A stretch of 64,000 nt of DNA from Deltaproteobacteria bacterium (GTDB lineage Bacteria > Desulfobacterota > DSM-4660 > Desulfatiglandales > HGW-15). This document shows, piece by piece, positions 8,727-17,422 of this stretch. The stretch lies in the NCBI GenBank assembly GCA_019310485.1, contig JAFDEF010000015.1, forward strand, positions 62,001-126,000. Reading direction: 5' to 3'. The stretch's first letter is position 1. Each line of letters starts with the position of its first letter. The position numbers and the translations under genes are program-made. Under the pieces are notes generated by a model. The model was not told the origin of the DNA. It saw only the letters and a program-made list of their open reading frames with translations, and did not search any database.

Positions 8727-10246
8727 GTCTCATCTCCTTGCTCCATAGGCTCGGCTGACACTTGAATTTTTCCTATATCCAGTGTGGTCAAAATCTCTTT
8801 CATCGTGGAAAATTGGTCATCCATGAGGTTCAGACCTTGTACAAAGGACAGTCTCACGTACATCCTCGCACTGGCCTTTGAGGCCTCTTTTGCAAAAGCG
8901 TCTGTTATGGTTTTAAGGCGTTTGTATCGTTCCCAGGACCCATTGAAAGTTGTGGTGAAATTTTGGCCTTCCCCGAACTCAGTGTTGAGGTGATAGTTGA
9001 CTGCGCAGTCAGCCTTGCCCATCTGGGGGACGGCAAGCCCCAATGCGACCACATCGTTAACAATTTCGGCCCCCATTCCTTCAGCACGGATTTGGAGGCT
9101 CGTCAGCTTTTCGACTCCTTTATCCTGCGCCTGATCATAGATAGCTTGAAAGGCCTGGGCCGGAGGTCCCTCAGCCTGCATTATCCCGACACAGACACAT
9201 GGCTCCTTACCGCACCTTGGGCAGACCGGTGGTTTGCCGCAAATGCATTCTTGAACAGGTTTCCTGCAGACAGGGCAAAGCTCAGGTTCACAGGTGCACT
9301 CTGCTTTGTTCTTACCGCACTTCGGGCAAATATCCTTTGGGGGCCAAAGACCCAGGCGCTCGGCTTCATCGGGCAGGTAGAGAAGAGTATCCTCGCTTAT
9401 GTGGACTGGAGGAGGAGGTGCCCCCTTTCCATAGGCCCTCTGTGTGTCCGTATCAAAATAAACCCAGGTTCCCTGCTCCAAACCGTTCCTGATGGTCTTT
9501 TTCAGTTGATTGATGTCGAGAAGGATCCTCAGGGAAAGTCTTTGAGCAAATGCCTTCCTCAGAGCTTCAGTCGTCATTGATGGTTGTTCGCCCGGCCATG
9601 CTTTTACTTTTAGAAAGGCAGCCAACAATGGAGGGTCATCTGCAGTCAGTACCTTGTTGAGATCCTTCAGCCTCTTAAGAACCACCTGAGACTGATCTTT
9701 CTTGACTTCGCCCTGGTCCTGGATAGGTAGAGATTCTCTTGAAAGATGCCCCATCTTCTTGGGCGCATCAGCACTTGGGTAATACAGATACCGGTAGGCC
9801 TTGGTAATTGCTACCCTAACCAGGAGTTCTGCCTCGTCCATTTCATTCTTCAGCTTTTCCCTGTCAGATTTCGAGAATTCCTTGAACCGTTCTTGATCTT
9901 TTACAATTCGCCTTATTGCCAGGTACCGGCGCATTCCCTTGACCATTGGGTCTATCTGGTCTTTGTCCGCCACCAAAAAGATAAGATTATTCTTGTATCT
10001 CCTATACCCTTGTGATACGCCCGTGCGCTCAAATATCTTCAAGACCAAATCTGGCGGCTTATCTGCGGCCTGGGTCGTTGAAGCTGCGTCGTAATGTATG
10101 CCAACAAGCTTTGGTTCCTTGGTATCATCATCCACTTCAGCAGCTTCAGCCGGAAAATACACGGGTGCAAGAGGCCCTTTTTTCCAGACACTCCGGATCC
10201 TGGTATCAAGCTCAGTTTTGGCTTTGGTTTGACCCACCAGTTGCAC
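8723..10246 (-). CDS. DUF499 ATPase, C-terminal part after a frameshift
   Basis: 507 residues as an independent frame, but the frame stays open upstream across 10247-10350, where it reads KALDRLYDTCWYLDYDGNRY, continuing the protein encoded in the other frame from 11799. This is therefore the second half of one gene of about 1,010 codons. A cysteine cluster at residues 307-352 has repeated CP-x-C and C-x-C pairs (ICPKCG, CTCEPELCPVC, CICG, CPRCG, CVC) and probably binds zinc. The remaining C-terminal part (NTEFGEGQNFTTTFNGSWER) looks folded and without membrane segments. If the frameshift is real the fragment lacks an obvious start with a ribosome site. Confidence 0.75.
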   Translation of the reverse strand: MQLVGQTKAKTELDTRIRSVWKKGPLAPVYFPAEAAEVDDDTKEPKLVGIHYDAASTTQAADKPPDLVLKIFERTGVSQGYRRYKNNLIFLVADKDQIDPMVKGMRRYLAIRRIVKDQERFKEFSKSDREKLKNEMDEAELLVRVAITKAYRYLYYPSADAPKKMGHLSRESLPIQDQGEVKKDQSQVVLKRLKDLNKVLTADDPPLLAAFLKVKAWPGEQPSMTTEALRKAFAQRLSLRILLDINQLKKTIRNGLEQGTWVYFDTDTQRAYGKGAPPPPVHISEDTLLYLPDEAERLGLWPPKDICPKCGKNKAECTCEPELCPVCRKPVQECICGKPPVCPRCGKEPCVCVGIMQAEGPPAQAFQAIYDQAQDKGVEKLTSLQIRAEGMGAEIVNDVVALGLAVPQMGKADCAVNYHLNTEFGEGQNFTTTFNGSWERYKRLKTITDAFAKEASKASARMYVRLSFVQGLNLMDDQFSTMKEILTTLDIGKIQVSAEPMEQGDET

Positions 10247-10266
10247 TTCATCTTCAATGATTTTGT

Positions 10267-11799
10267 TTATCGAGGGTTCGGTCTTGAATCGATACCGGTT
10301 GCCGTCGTAGTCCAGGTACCAGCAGGTATCATAGAGCCGATCGAGAGCCTTTTGAAAATCACCGGGTCGTCTCCGGGTTGAAGGACACCTAGCAGAAGAT
10401 CCGCAGGCGCAACTCCTGAGGCAACTCCCTGGACGATACTATGAAGGAATATGACTGTGCTGGCCCGTCTGGCGTAAGGCCGCTTTCCCGCCTGAAGTAG
10501 GGGATCATCAATAATCTGGGAATGCGCTTTGGACCCTTTCAGCGGGGTTATAATATCCGCCTCGACAACGTGTCTGAAAGCCGGTCTCTGCAACCTGCTT
10601 GTAAGATCATTGAGTATATCCTCAACCCCAAGATCAAGATGGCAGGGGTGGATGAGTAAGGTGTCTTTTGGTCTCTGTTCCCAAAGCCTCCGGATGACCA
10701 TCCCCAGGAGCCTGAGCGCGCCTCGGGTTTTTTGAAAATTCGGAATTGTGGATGTCTTTCGATTTAGTGTAGTGAGCAACTCGGGATGAAAAGGGTAAGC
10801 ACTTTCCATCTCTCGAGTATATTCGGCCTGAACAGCACGCGGTGGCAAGTCCACACCTTGCCCCATGAGTTGATTAAAGTAATTATTGTAAAAAGCGGCA
10901 ACTTCGGCCCCTGGCTCAGAAGAAATGGACTTAAACATACGCCGAGTGACAATGGGGGCAATCTCCGTTTCAGCGGTTGGAGTGATCACTCTCTCTTGGC
11001 GCGCAGAAACTCTGGAAGCTTCCACCAGGGCCTCAAGAATTTGTGCGGTTTCTTGAGCAAACGCATCTGTTGACTCTGCGAGGGTGTAAACCACCACAAC
11101 ATTTTCCAGGCTTCCGGCTGCTCCGAGGAGGCTCATGAGAAAGGCTGTTGACATTTCAGCAAGGTTCGTATCCGCTACCTTAATGCCCCTGGCTGCCCTT
11201 AAGTAGGCGGCAAATTCATCTATAAGAATGAGCGTGGGCTTCTTGCCTAATAGCTCCTTTATCCTTCCCTCCCCGGGTCGGCCCCTTTCCTTATCGTTTT
11301 TTTCCATTATCTTGTAACCATCAGGGCCAGCCGCTTGAAACGCCATTTCTCCCCAGAGGGTATATGTAGTTATATCTCCATGAATCATCCCTCCACTTGG
11401 GTCAAGATCAGAGCCGGACAACGGGACAATTCGGATCGGCTTTGATGGGATAAATTCTGGAGTTAAGAGATCGGAGACTAAGTCGGCAGATACCTTCCCG
11501 CTTGCGAGGTGATAAAGGGCGATGAGATTATGTGTTTTCCCGCCCCCGAAAGAGGTCTCTAGTCGAATCACAGGGCTATTTGCAGGCTTAGCGCCGGTCA
11601 ATCGCCCCAGGGCTTCATTCAGTAGAGTCTTAAGACCGTCGGTCCTATAAGTATGCTCGAAAAAAATCCTGGGATTCTTATAGACATCTTCAGCTTTGCC
11701 AAGATGAACATCACTCAGGCTGGCACGAAAAATTTCGTCTTTAAGCTCACCCTTCAGGACTTCGTCCCTCGGCTGGCAACTTTCGAATATCGTCTTCAT
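10267..11799 (-). CDS. DUF499 ATPase, N-terminal part ending in a frameshift
   Basis: 510 residues. Walker A SFGGGKTHN at residues 83-91 and Walker B TLILIDEFAAYLR near 189-201 mark a P-loop ATPase of the DUF499 family, with FQKTRGALRLLGMVIRRLW near residue 355. Such proteins sit in defence islands, often with DUF1156 methylases and helicases. The native frame runs to about codon 480; after VIFK the last 25 codons (RLSIGSMIPAG...) are out of frame, while the next frame continues the family sequence. A missing A in a TTTTCAAAAGG run at about 10355 explains it: restoring it gives FKKALDRLYD. Either a genuine inactivating mutation or a sequencing error. A 3'-end remnant of an upstream gene lies 26 bases before the start. 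Confidence 0.8.
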   Translation of the reverse strand: MKTIFESCQPRDEVLKGELKDEIFRASLSDVHLGKAEDVYKNPRIFFEHTYRTDGLKTLLNEALGRLTGAKPANSPVIRLETSFGGGKTHNLIALYHLASGKVSADLVSDLLTPEFIPSKPIRIVPLSGSDLDPSGGMIHGDITTYTLWGEMAFQAAGPDGYKIMEKNDKERGRPGEGRIKELLGKKPTLILIDEFAAYLRAARGIKVADTNLAEMSTAFLMSLLGAAGSLENVVVVYTLAESTDAFAQETAQILEALVEASRVSARQERVITPTAETEIAPIVTRRMFKSISSEPGAEVAAFYNNYFNQLMGQGVDLPPRAVQAEYTREMESAYPFHPELLTTLNRKTSTIPNFQKTRGALRLLGMVIRRLWEQRPKDTLLIHPCHLDLGVEDILNDLTSRLQRPAFRHVVEADIITPLKGSKAHSQIIDDPLLQAGKRPYARRASTVIFLHSIVQGVASGVAPADLLLGVLQPGDDPVIFKRLSIGSMIPAGTWTTTATGIDSRPNPR

Positions 11800-11824
11800 C
11801 CTACTCCCCGTGCTTTTTGAACCG

Positions 11825-12004
11825 TTAAATGGTCTTTTGGAAATCTGTCTTCAAACCCCAACTCTCGTTTTGAACGTGGTATGCAAGAAGAATCTTTGCA
11901 TCCTGGGGTTTAAAAGGCAAAACCCTGCTCTCGTTTTGATATACAGCATCCTCCGGTTCTTTCGCCCATTTCCACCCCCACCTGCGGTGTCTAGTGAAGC
12001 ATAT
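11825..12004 (-). pseudogene. Orphan C-terminal end of a gene upstream of DUF499
   Basis: A 59-codon frame without a start reads KWAKEPEDAVYQNESRVL, then PFKPQDAKILLAYHVQNES and ends LKTDFQKTI before a TAA 26 bases upstream of the DUF499 ATG. The composition and lack of low-complexity suggest real coding sequence, and the spacing is that of an operon neighbour. A stop at 12005-12007 closes the frame upstream, where AT-rich noncoding sequence begins. I take it as the tail of a lost protein of the same operon; I could not identify the family. Confidence 0.45.
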
Positions 12005-12378
12005 TTATATTAATATGGATTAGAATTTATTATTTTGTCTAAATTCTTAATAGAAGTGCCCATGGAAGGCAAGAAATAAAAGCCGGGTAATTGGCCGTGA
12101 GAAGGAGGAGAAGCAAAGGCGGAACCGGGGGAGGGCGCAAGGGGAATTGAGTCTAGGGGTCTAGATACCCACTTTCGCGGATATGAGGGATGGGGAGCAC
12201 CACGGCGGGGGTGATAAGAGGAGCTGCTTTCACCCTCGCCTTTGTCCCCTCCCATCAAAGGATGGGAATGTAACAAGTTGAAAACTCAAGACTTATTGCC
12301 ACCAGCTTCTGCAAAAATCAAAAATCATATCATCGAACACCCCTGAGTCCAGCGGGCAACTTATGGGACAAGATCAGT
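12005..12378. other. Gene-free stretch with degenerate repeat sequence
   Basis: No gene is supported. Around 12150-12195 the minus strand carries text like the common dispersed palindrome TTTCGCGG...GGGTATCTAGA found between genes of many proteobacteria, but here too degenerate to fold well. The stretch separates the truncated defence operon from the antitoxin-like stub and is probably deletion scar. Confidence 0.35.
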
Positions 12379-12528
12379 TTACAAAGGGGGCGTGGCTGGC
12401 GGTCGGACAAGGCGAGGCAGGTCATTTATGGTTACTTCAGCCCGCAGGTTAATCGTCTTCTCGAATACTTCCAGGGCTCTTTGCAGGATTTCTTTTTGTT
12501 TCTTCTTTTTTTGCATTGTATTTCCCAT
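12379..12528 (-). pseudogene. N-terminal stub resembling an AbiEi-like antitoxin
   Basis: 49 codons from ATG 12528: a lysine-rich start (MQKKKKQKE) is followed by ILQRALEVFEKTINLRAEV, which resembles the beginning of type IV antitoxin (AbiEi-like) regulators. The last codons (PRLVRPPATPPL) look unrelated and end at a TAA, so the gene is probably cut. It is preceded by a promoter bracketed by a perfect inverted repeat, which supports a former autoregulated gene. Identification rests on a short segment. Confidence 0.4.
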
Positions 12529-12550
12529 GGGCTGGCTTGTTCATTAATTT

Positions 12551-12598
12551 CTTTTGTTCATTTTTTGCGAACATATACTATTTGTGAACAAAAGTCAA
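12551..12598 (-). promoter_or_regulatory. Promoter spanned by 10-bp inverted repeat
   Basis: On the minus strand TTGACT (12598-12593) and TATGTT (12575-12570) are separated by 17 bases, a good sigma-70 pair. CTTTTGTTCA at 12551-12560 and TGAACAAAAG at 12585-12594 are exact inverted repeats bracketing it, with a further GAAC-type half site between. This looks like an operator for the repressor encoded just downstream. Confidence 0.6.
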
Positions 12599-12820
12599 TA
12601 ACCATCCCATTTGACTATTTTTAGAGGGTTCTAGCTAGTGGCCAAGGTGGGGCCAGGCAAAGGGACGGGAATGGCGGAGGGCGGAGATGGGGGTTGGTGC
12701 TTAACGGAGGGAGAGCGGAGAAAAACCAATAAATAAATATGGTGTCCCCCGAACCAGTATGGTAGTGATTTGTGAACACCAAGCACAGGGTTTGTATGTA
12801 AATTAAAAGGTTCCAGGAAA

Positions 12821-14131
12821 GTGAATTTGGGCGCATCAATAGACATGGGGCACAACAAGATTGTCCGATCATGGATAATGTATGACGTGGCAAATTCCGC
12901 GTTTGCCACATCTATCATGGCCGCAGTGCTTCCTGAGTTTTACAGCTCCTTTGCCGGTGCTACCCTGGATAAAACCACTGCCACCAGTTACTGGGGGTAC
13001 TCTAACACCATCGCCATGCTGCTCATTGCGATCATGGCGCCCCTGCTTGGAGCCATGGCAGATCATTCCGGGGCGAAAAAGAAGTATCTTGGCGGTTTCG
13101 CCGCCGTGGGTATCGTAGCCACCGCCCTGCTGGCAGGCACCGAAAGGGGGATGTGGTGGTACGCTTCACTCATTTATATCTTTGGAAGAGTGGGCTTTGG
13201 GGGCGCCAATATCTTCTACGACAGCCTGCTACCGCATGTGGCAAGACCTGGTGAGATCGACAGGGTGTCTGCGGAGGGGTATGCTTACGGGTACCTGGGT
13301 GGGGGGATTTTGCTGGCGCTCAACCTCTTGATGATTCTGAAGCCAGGGTTGTTCAGCATACCGGATTCGGCGTGGGCGGCGAAGATATCTTTCCTCACTG
13401 TGTCTGCCTGGTGGGCCATCTTTTCAATCCCCATTTTCAGAAACGTCTTAGAGCCCGCGGTAGTGGCCTTGCCTGGCGTGAGTAGAAGCTCCCTTGTGGC
13501 AGGGTACCAGAGGTTGAAAAGGACATTGAAAGATATCAGTAAGTTTAAGGACCTGTTCACCTTTATCGTGGCTTTCTGGCTTTATAACGACGGGATAGGA
13601 ACAGTCATTATCATGGCGGTGATATTCGGGGCGGAGATCGGAATCGGAACTACTCACCTGATCGGGGCGATCCTTATGGTGCAGTTCCTGGGGCTCCCAT
13701 TTACCTTGCTCTTCGGCAGGCTCCCTAAAAAGCTTGGTACTAAGAACTCAATCATCTATGCCCTTGGTGTCTATGTTATTGTAGCCGTGCTGGGATATTT
13801 CATGCGCAAACCCCTTCATTTCTGGTTTCTGGCATTTTTGGTTTCAATGGTACAGGGTGGCATCCAGGCCCTCAGTCGTTCCATGTACGGGTCCATGTCG
13901 CCACCATCAAGGTCTGCTGAGTTCTTCGGGTTCTATAATGTGAGCAGCAAATTTGCCGGCATCATAGGGCCTGCCCTTTTCGCTATTGTGGGTCAGCTTA
14001 CCGGCACGAGCAGGTTGAGCATTCTGGCTATTGTGGGATTCTTTGTTGCAGGCGCATTGATACTTTCTACCGTGGACCATGCCAGGGGAATTGAAGCAGC
14101 AATGAACGCGGATTCAGTGTTGAAAAAATAG
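12821..14131 (+). CDS. MFS transporter, UMF1/Atg22-like
   Basis: About 436 residues with some twelve hydrophobic segments. The start WIMYDVANSAFATSIM is the signature of the UMF1 (Atg22-like) branch of the major facilitator superfamily, followed by the loop GAMADHSGAKKKYLG between segments 2 and 3. LWYND-type motif appears as FWLYNDGIG at the start of the second half, and RSMYGSMSPPSRSAEFFGFY near the end. Members are often annotated as permeases of unknown substrate; yeast Atg22 exports amino acids from the vacuole. GTG 12821 follows AGGA; ATG 12845 is an alternative nearer the conserved start. It is transcribed alone. Confidence 0.85.
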   Translation: MNLGASIDMGHNKIVRSWIMYDVANSAFATSIMAAVLPEFYSSFAGATLDKTTATSYWGYSNTIAMLLIAIMAPLLGAMADHSGAKKKYLGGFAAVGIVATALLAGTERGMWWYASLIYIFGRVGFGGANIFYDSLLPHVARPGEIDRVSAEGYAYGYLGGGILLALNLLMILKPGLFSIPDSAWAAKISFLTVSAWWAIFSIPIFRNVLEPAVVALPGVSRSSLVAGYQRLKRTLKDISKFKDLFTFIVAFWLYNDGIGTVIIMAVIFGAEIGIGTTHLIGAILMVQFLGLPFTLLFGRLPKKLGTKNSIIYALGVYVIVAVLGYFMRKPLHFWFLAFLVSMVQGGIQALSRSMYGSMSPPSRSAEFFGFYNVSSKFAGIIGPALFAIVGQLTGTSRLSILAIVGFFVAGALILSTVDHARGIEAAMNADSVLKK

Positions 14132-14311
14132 TGCTGCGTGTGAAGCTTGCGCGAGACAGAAACTTGTGGTATGCGTTTTAGCAAGACTGAGGATAGTGGC
14201 TGGAGGGCGCCAGTTTTTTGAGTGGGAAGCATCTATTCTTTGTGTTCTACCAGGGTGCCCTGAGCGCAAAAATCTCCTAATCCCGAGTTGCCTGCACAGG
14301 GGGAAAATGCC

Positions 14312-15052
14312 ATGAGTACGGGTAAAAAACAAATAACCAGAACAATGAAAACTACATTCGCCGTCATTGCGGGTATAGTTGTGCTGAGCTTGTTTTCATC
14401 TTTTTCATTAGCCCAAACAAGGGCGGTCAAGATGCCGATTCAAAAGCCAGGGCAAAAGCCTGCCAGGAAGATCCCTACCAAACCTGTGCCTAAGAAAGCA
14501 GTGAGGCACCCTGCCCATCACGTGGGGCAAATCATCCCTTCAAAGAAAATGAACCTGAACTACGCACAGGAAATGAACAAGGTAAACAACAAAATAAGGA
14601 TCAACGGGAAAGATCCGGATGTTTTCTTCACACGGGGCTGGCTGTATGATTACAGGGGAAATCTCCAGCAGGCGCTAAGGGATTATACTAGGGCCATTCA
14701 ACTCCGAAGGAATTTTTCTGATGCTTATTATAACAGGGGCCTTGTCTTTGTTAAGATGAAGAGATATGAGCATGCAATAAACGACTTCTCCGAAGTCATT
14801 AAGCTCAACCCCAAGGCTTTTGATGCCTACTGTAACAGGGCAAATGCATACTTTCAGGCAGGCAAAATGGATCTTGCCCTGAAGGATTACACTGCTGCGA
14901 TCAGGCTCAAACCCAATGATCCGGATCTTTTCTATGACCGCGGGCTTGTTTACGCTGCAAAGGGAGAGAAAATTAGAGCACTGGCAAACCTAAGAAAAGC
15001 TGCGAAGCTGGGGCATGGAAAGGCCAAAGAATACCTGAAAATCTATCACTGA
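14312..15052 (+). CDS. Secreted TPR-repeat protein
   Basis: About 246 residues from ATG 14312 (ATG 14345 is equally possible and starts directly at the signal peptide). The hydrophobic segment FAVIAGIVVLSLFSSFSLA-Q looks like a Sec signal peptide, then a basic proline-rich linker (KPARKIPTKPVPKKAVR). From about residue 100 three to four tetratricopeptide repeats follow, each with the pattern DAYYNRGLVFVKMKRYEHA, typical of Sel/TPR_1 helices. It is probably a periplasmic protein-interaction scaffold. No partner is suggested by neighbours; the gene before it is the MFS transporter and the next gene is convergent. Confidence 0.75.
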   Translation: MSTGKKQITRTMKTTFAVIAGIVVLSLFSSFSLAQTRAVKMPIQKPGQKPARKIPTKPVPKKAVRHPAHHVGQIIPSKKMNLNYAQEMNKVNNKIRINGKDPDVFFTRGWLYDYRGNLQQALRDYTRAIQLRRNFSDAYYNRGLVFVKMKRYEHAINDFSEVIKLNPKAFDAYCNRANAYFQAGKMDLALKDYTAAIRLKPNDPDLFYDRGLVYAAKGEKIRALANLRKAAKLGHGKAKEYLKIYH

Positions 15053-15180
15053 TGACACTTAGTGCCTAAAAGGGTGCCGGGCAAAAAAACAGGATCAGGC
15101 TTTCACCAATCAATTCAACATGGCCTACGGCAAAAAATGGGATTGAGGCAGATCGGCAACCCAAACATCCCCAGCGGTGG

Positions 15181-15573
15181 TCAGGAGTTCATCTCCTCCA
15201 TGCTTTCCTTTAAGAACCAATAATCCTTTATCCTTATCAAGTGGCTTTTGCATTTGCAGTCTGAAGAGCCAAAACCCGTAATGGGCGCTCCTTTCCTGTT
15301 TAACTCCTCTGCAACCCTGCACTCCTCAGCCTTCCCAGCATCTTTGTAAAACACCTTCACGATCTTCACGTGTGTTTTAAGCAACAAGTAATCTATGTGC
15401 CAAAAACTTCGCTTATGCTTTTTAAAATGTCTCTTCACCCGTTTTTCCAAGTTGTTTTGGGCTGAACCTACATAAGCGTATAGTCCCTTCTTGAAGCTTA
15501 TTTTGCCCAAAGCACCAACGTTCACGTCTATGTTTTTGTCAACCAGTATTATCAGAACATATATTCCCTTCAT
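15181..15573 (-). CDS. GIY-YIG-like protein, DUF123 type
   Basis: 130 residues. KGIYVLII and KGLYAYVGSAQNNLEKRVKR contain the two strands and the basic helix of the GIY-YIG fold, in the shortened DUF123 version in which the second motif reads YAYVGSA. HIDYLLLKTHVKIVKVF and CKSHLIRI near the end match the remaining conserved parts. DUF123 proteins occur in archaea and anaerobic bacteria, sometimes fused to endonuclease III, and are presumed DNA-related nucleases. The catalytic glutamate of GIY-YIG nucleases is plausible in AEECRVAEEL but I cannot confirm it. Monocistronic, convergent with the TPR gene. Confidence 0.75.
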   Translation of the reverse strand: MKGIYVLIILVDKNIDVNVGALGKISFKKGLYAYVGSAQNNLEKRVKRHFKKHKRSFWHIDYLLLKTHVKIVKVFYKDAGKAEECRVAEELNRKGAPITGFGSSDCKCKSHLIRIKDYWFLKESMEEMNS

Positions 15574-15678
15574 TCACCCCACTTCCAAAACAGGAGAATA
15601 TTCTCGGTGTATTTTTGGTTTTCAAGGACCCGGCCGGTAGGCGCAGTTACATTTTGATAGCGAAGTTGGTGACAGGTA

Positions 15679-17079
15679 TTAAGGGCGTGAGCGCGTCTTT
15701 TTCATCTGACTGCGGATCCGCATTTTCAAGGACTGGTCGTTTCCGGCCAGCTCTTGAGCCTTTTCAAAATGAAACCTGGCTTTTGCCCTCTCCCCTTGCC
15801 TTTTGAAATAGATGCCGAAATAATAGTGAGCAAGCGCGAGCTTGCCCTGCCTTCCATAGGACAGTCCAAGGTTGTAATATACCTCGTTCTTGACTGGCTT
15901 CATTGAGATGAGCCTTTCGTAAATGCGAATCGCTTTATCGTATTGCTCAAGATTCTGGTATGAAGTGCCCAGCAGGAAAAGCGTGCCTTTATCCTGCGCA
16001 TCAACTTCAAGTGCTTTTCTGAGCACTTGAATGGCATCTTGATCCTCCCCCTGCAACTGGTAAGCTTCCCCAAGTTCCCTTAGTATGGGGAGGCATGTCG
16101 GTTTAGTCAAAAGTGCTTTCTTGAAATTGTCAATGGCTTTTCCATACTCGGCCCTTTGCTTCCAGATAATGCCCAGTCCGAAATGTGCCAGCGGGGAACC
16201 TGGGTCCTTTTGAAGATCCAGGCTAAACAGTCTCTTTGCTTCGTCCGGATCCATGCACTTCGCCCTGAGGATGGTCTTTAGCAGGGGGAAGTCTTTTCTG
16301 AATTTTGCGGTCTGCCTGTTTTCAGATCTAGGCACATAGTGCCTCATCATGATCTCTATATTTGATATTCTCTCAGCTCCTCCAGGGTGGGTCAAAAGGT
16401 AAGGGGGAACGTTGCTCCCCCCGAGCCATTCTCTTTTCTGGAGCTTTTTGAGGATGTCAACCATTCCCTCGGGATTAAACCCCGATGCATCGAGGTACTT
16501 GAAGCCCAGCTCATCAGCCTGCCTTTCATCCTCCCGGCTGTAGCTCAGTTGTTTCTGAATTCCCGCTGCCACGGAACCAGTGGCAATGGCGCTCCCCGGT
16601 TTTCCGCCAAGCAGCGCACCTGCGAGCATCCCCACTATGGTGGCAAGAGCAATTTTCTTGTATTGCTCAATACGTTTTGCCAGGTGCCGTGCAGAAACAT
16701 GTCCTATTTCATGACAAAGAACGCCTGCCAGCTCATCAGCACTGTCCATTGCATCAACCATGCCTGAGAAAACAAAGATGTACCCCCCTGGCCCGGCAAA
16801 AGCATTTAATTCATTGTTCTTAATAATATAGAAGTGAAAGGGAAAGTATTTTGTCTCCAGTGGTCTTATGAGGTAACGGCCCAGCTTGTTTATATAATCG
16901 TTTGCAAAGTCGTCATCCACAAACGTGAATTGACGGCGCATGCTCTCAAGGAATTTTTTCCCTGCAATGCTCTCTTCTTCCAGTGAGATGGAAAATGCCG
17001 GAGTTGCTCCAAGGTAAAAGCAGGCAACAAAGAAAAAAAGGGCAAAGGAAATGAGCTTCTTAGGTTTTGTTGTTTTCAT
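15679..17079 (-). CDS. M48 metalloprotease with TPR repeats, BepA-like
   Basis: About 466 residues from ATG 17079; the upstream ATG at 17109 adds ten residues that spoil the signal peptide. The start MKTTKPKKLISFALFFFV is a signal peptide. HEIGH at residues 123-127 and a downstream E in SREDERQADELGFKYLD give the zinc ligands of peptidase family M48. TPR repeats occupy the C-terminal third (GNSPLAHFGLGIIWKQ-like helices; EVYYNLGLSYGRQGKLALA). E. coli BepA has the same order and degrades misassembled outer-membrane proteins such as LptD; a similar periplasmic quality-control role is inferred. The start overlaps the rsfS stop by 20 bases. Confidence 0.85.
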   Translation of the reverse strand: MKTTKPKKLISFALFFFVACFYLGATPAFSISLEEESIAGKKFLESMRRQFTFVDDDFANDYINKLGRYLIRPLETKYFPFHFYIIKNNELNAFAGPGGYIFVFSGMVDAMDSADELAGVLCHEIGHVSARHLAKRIEQYKKIALATIVGMLAGALLGGKPGSAIATGSVAAGIQKQLSYSREDERQADELGFKYLDASGFNPEGMVDILKKLQKREWLGGSNVPPYLLTHPGGAERISNIEIMMRHYVPRSENRQTAKFRKDFPLLKTILRAKCMDPDEAKRLFSLDLQKDPGSPLAHFGLGIIWKQRAEYGKAIDNFKKALLTKPTCLPILRELGEAYQLQGEDQDAIQVLRKALEVDAQDKGTLFLLGTSYQNLEQYDKAIRIYERLISMKPVKNEVYYNLGLSYGRQGKLALAHYYFGIYFKRQGERAKARFHFEKAQELAGNDQSLKMRIRSQMKKTRSRP

Positions 17080-17422
17080 CGTGATCAAGTTCCAGCCTTG
17101 GCGCATCAACCCAGAGGCTTTCCAGGTCGTAGAATTCCCTCACAGGTTGGTAAAACAAATGGACCACCACATCCCCGTAATCGAGCAATACCCAGTGGCC
17201 CTCTTTTTCTCCTTCCACCCCGTAGGTCTTGAAACCTTCCTCCCGCATTCTTCTGGTCATGTGCTGACTTATGGCTTGCACCTGCCGGCTGGATTTTCCG
17301 CTGGCAATGAGAAAAAAATCCGTGATGGAAGTCAGCTTTCCTACCTCAAATAAGACGGGATCAATAGCCTTACGCTCTTTTATGATCTTCATACACAAGA
17401 GTGCCTTATCAATCGTTTTCAT
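17060..17422 (-). CDS. rsfS: Ribosome silencing factor RsfS (Iojap)
   Basis: 120 residues, the usual length. The Iojap pattern is clear: LTSITDFFLIASGKSSRQVQ, EGEKEGHWVLLDYGDVVVH and LFYQPVREFYDLESLWVDA. RsfS binds L14 of the large ribosomal subunit and blocks subunit joining when nutrients are scarce. Its ATG overlaps the nadD end by 14 bases, the common nadD-rsfS pairing across bacteria. Confidence 0.95.
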   Translation of the reverse strand: MKTIDKALLCMKIIKERKAIDPVLFEVGKLTSITDFFLIASGKSSRQVQAISQHMTRRMREEGFKTYGVEGEKEGHWVLLDYGDVVVHLFYQPVREFYDLESLWVDAPRLELDHDENNKT

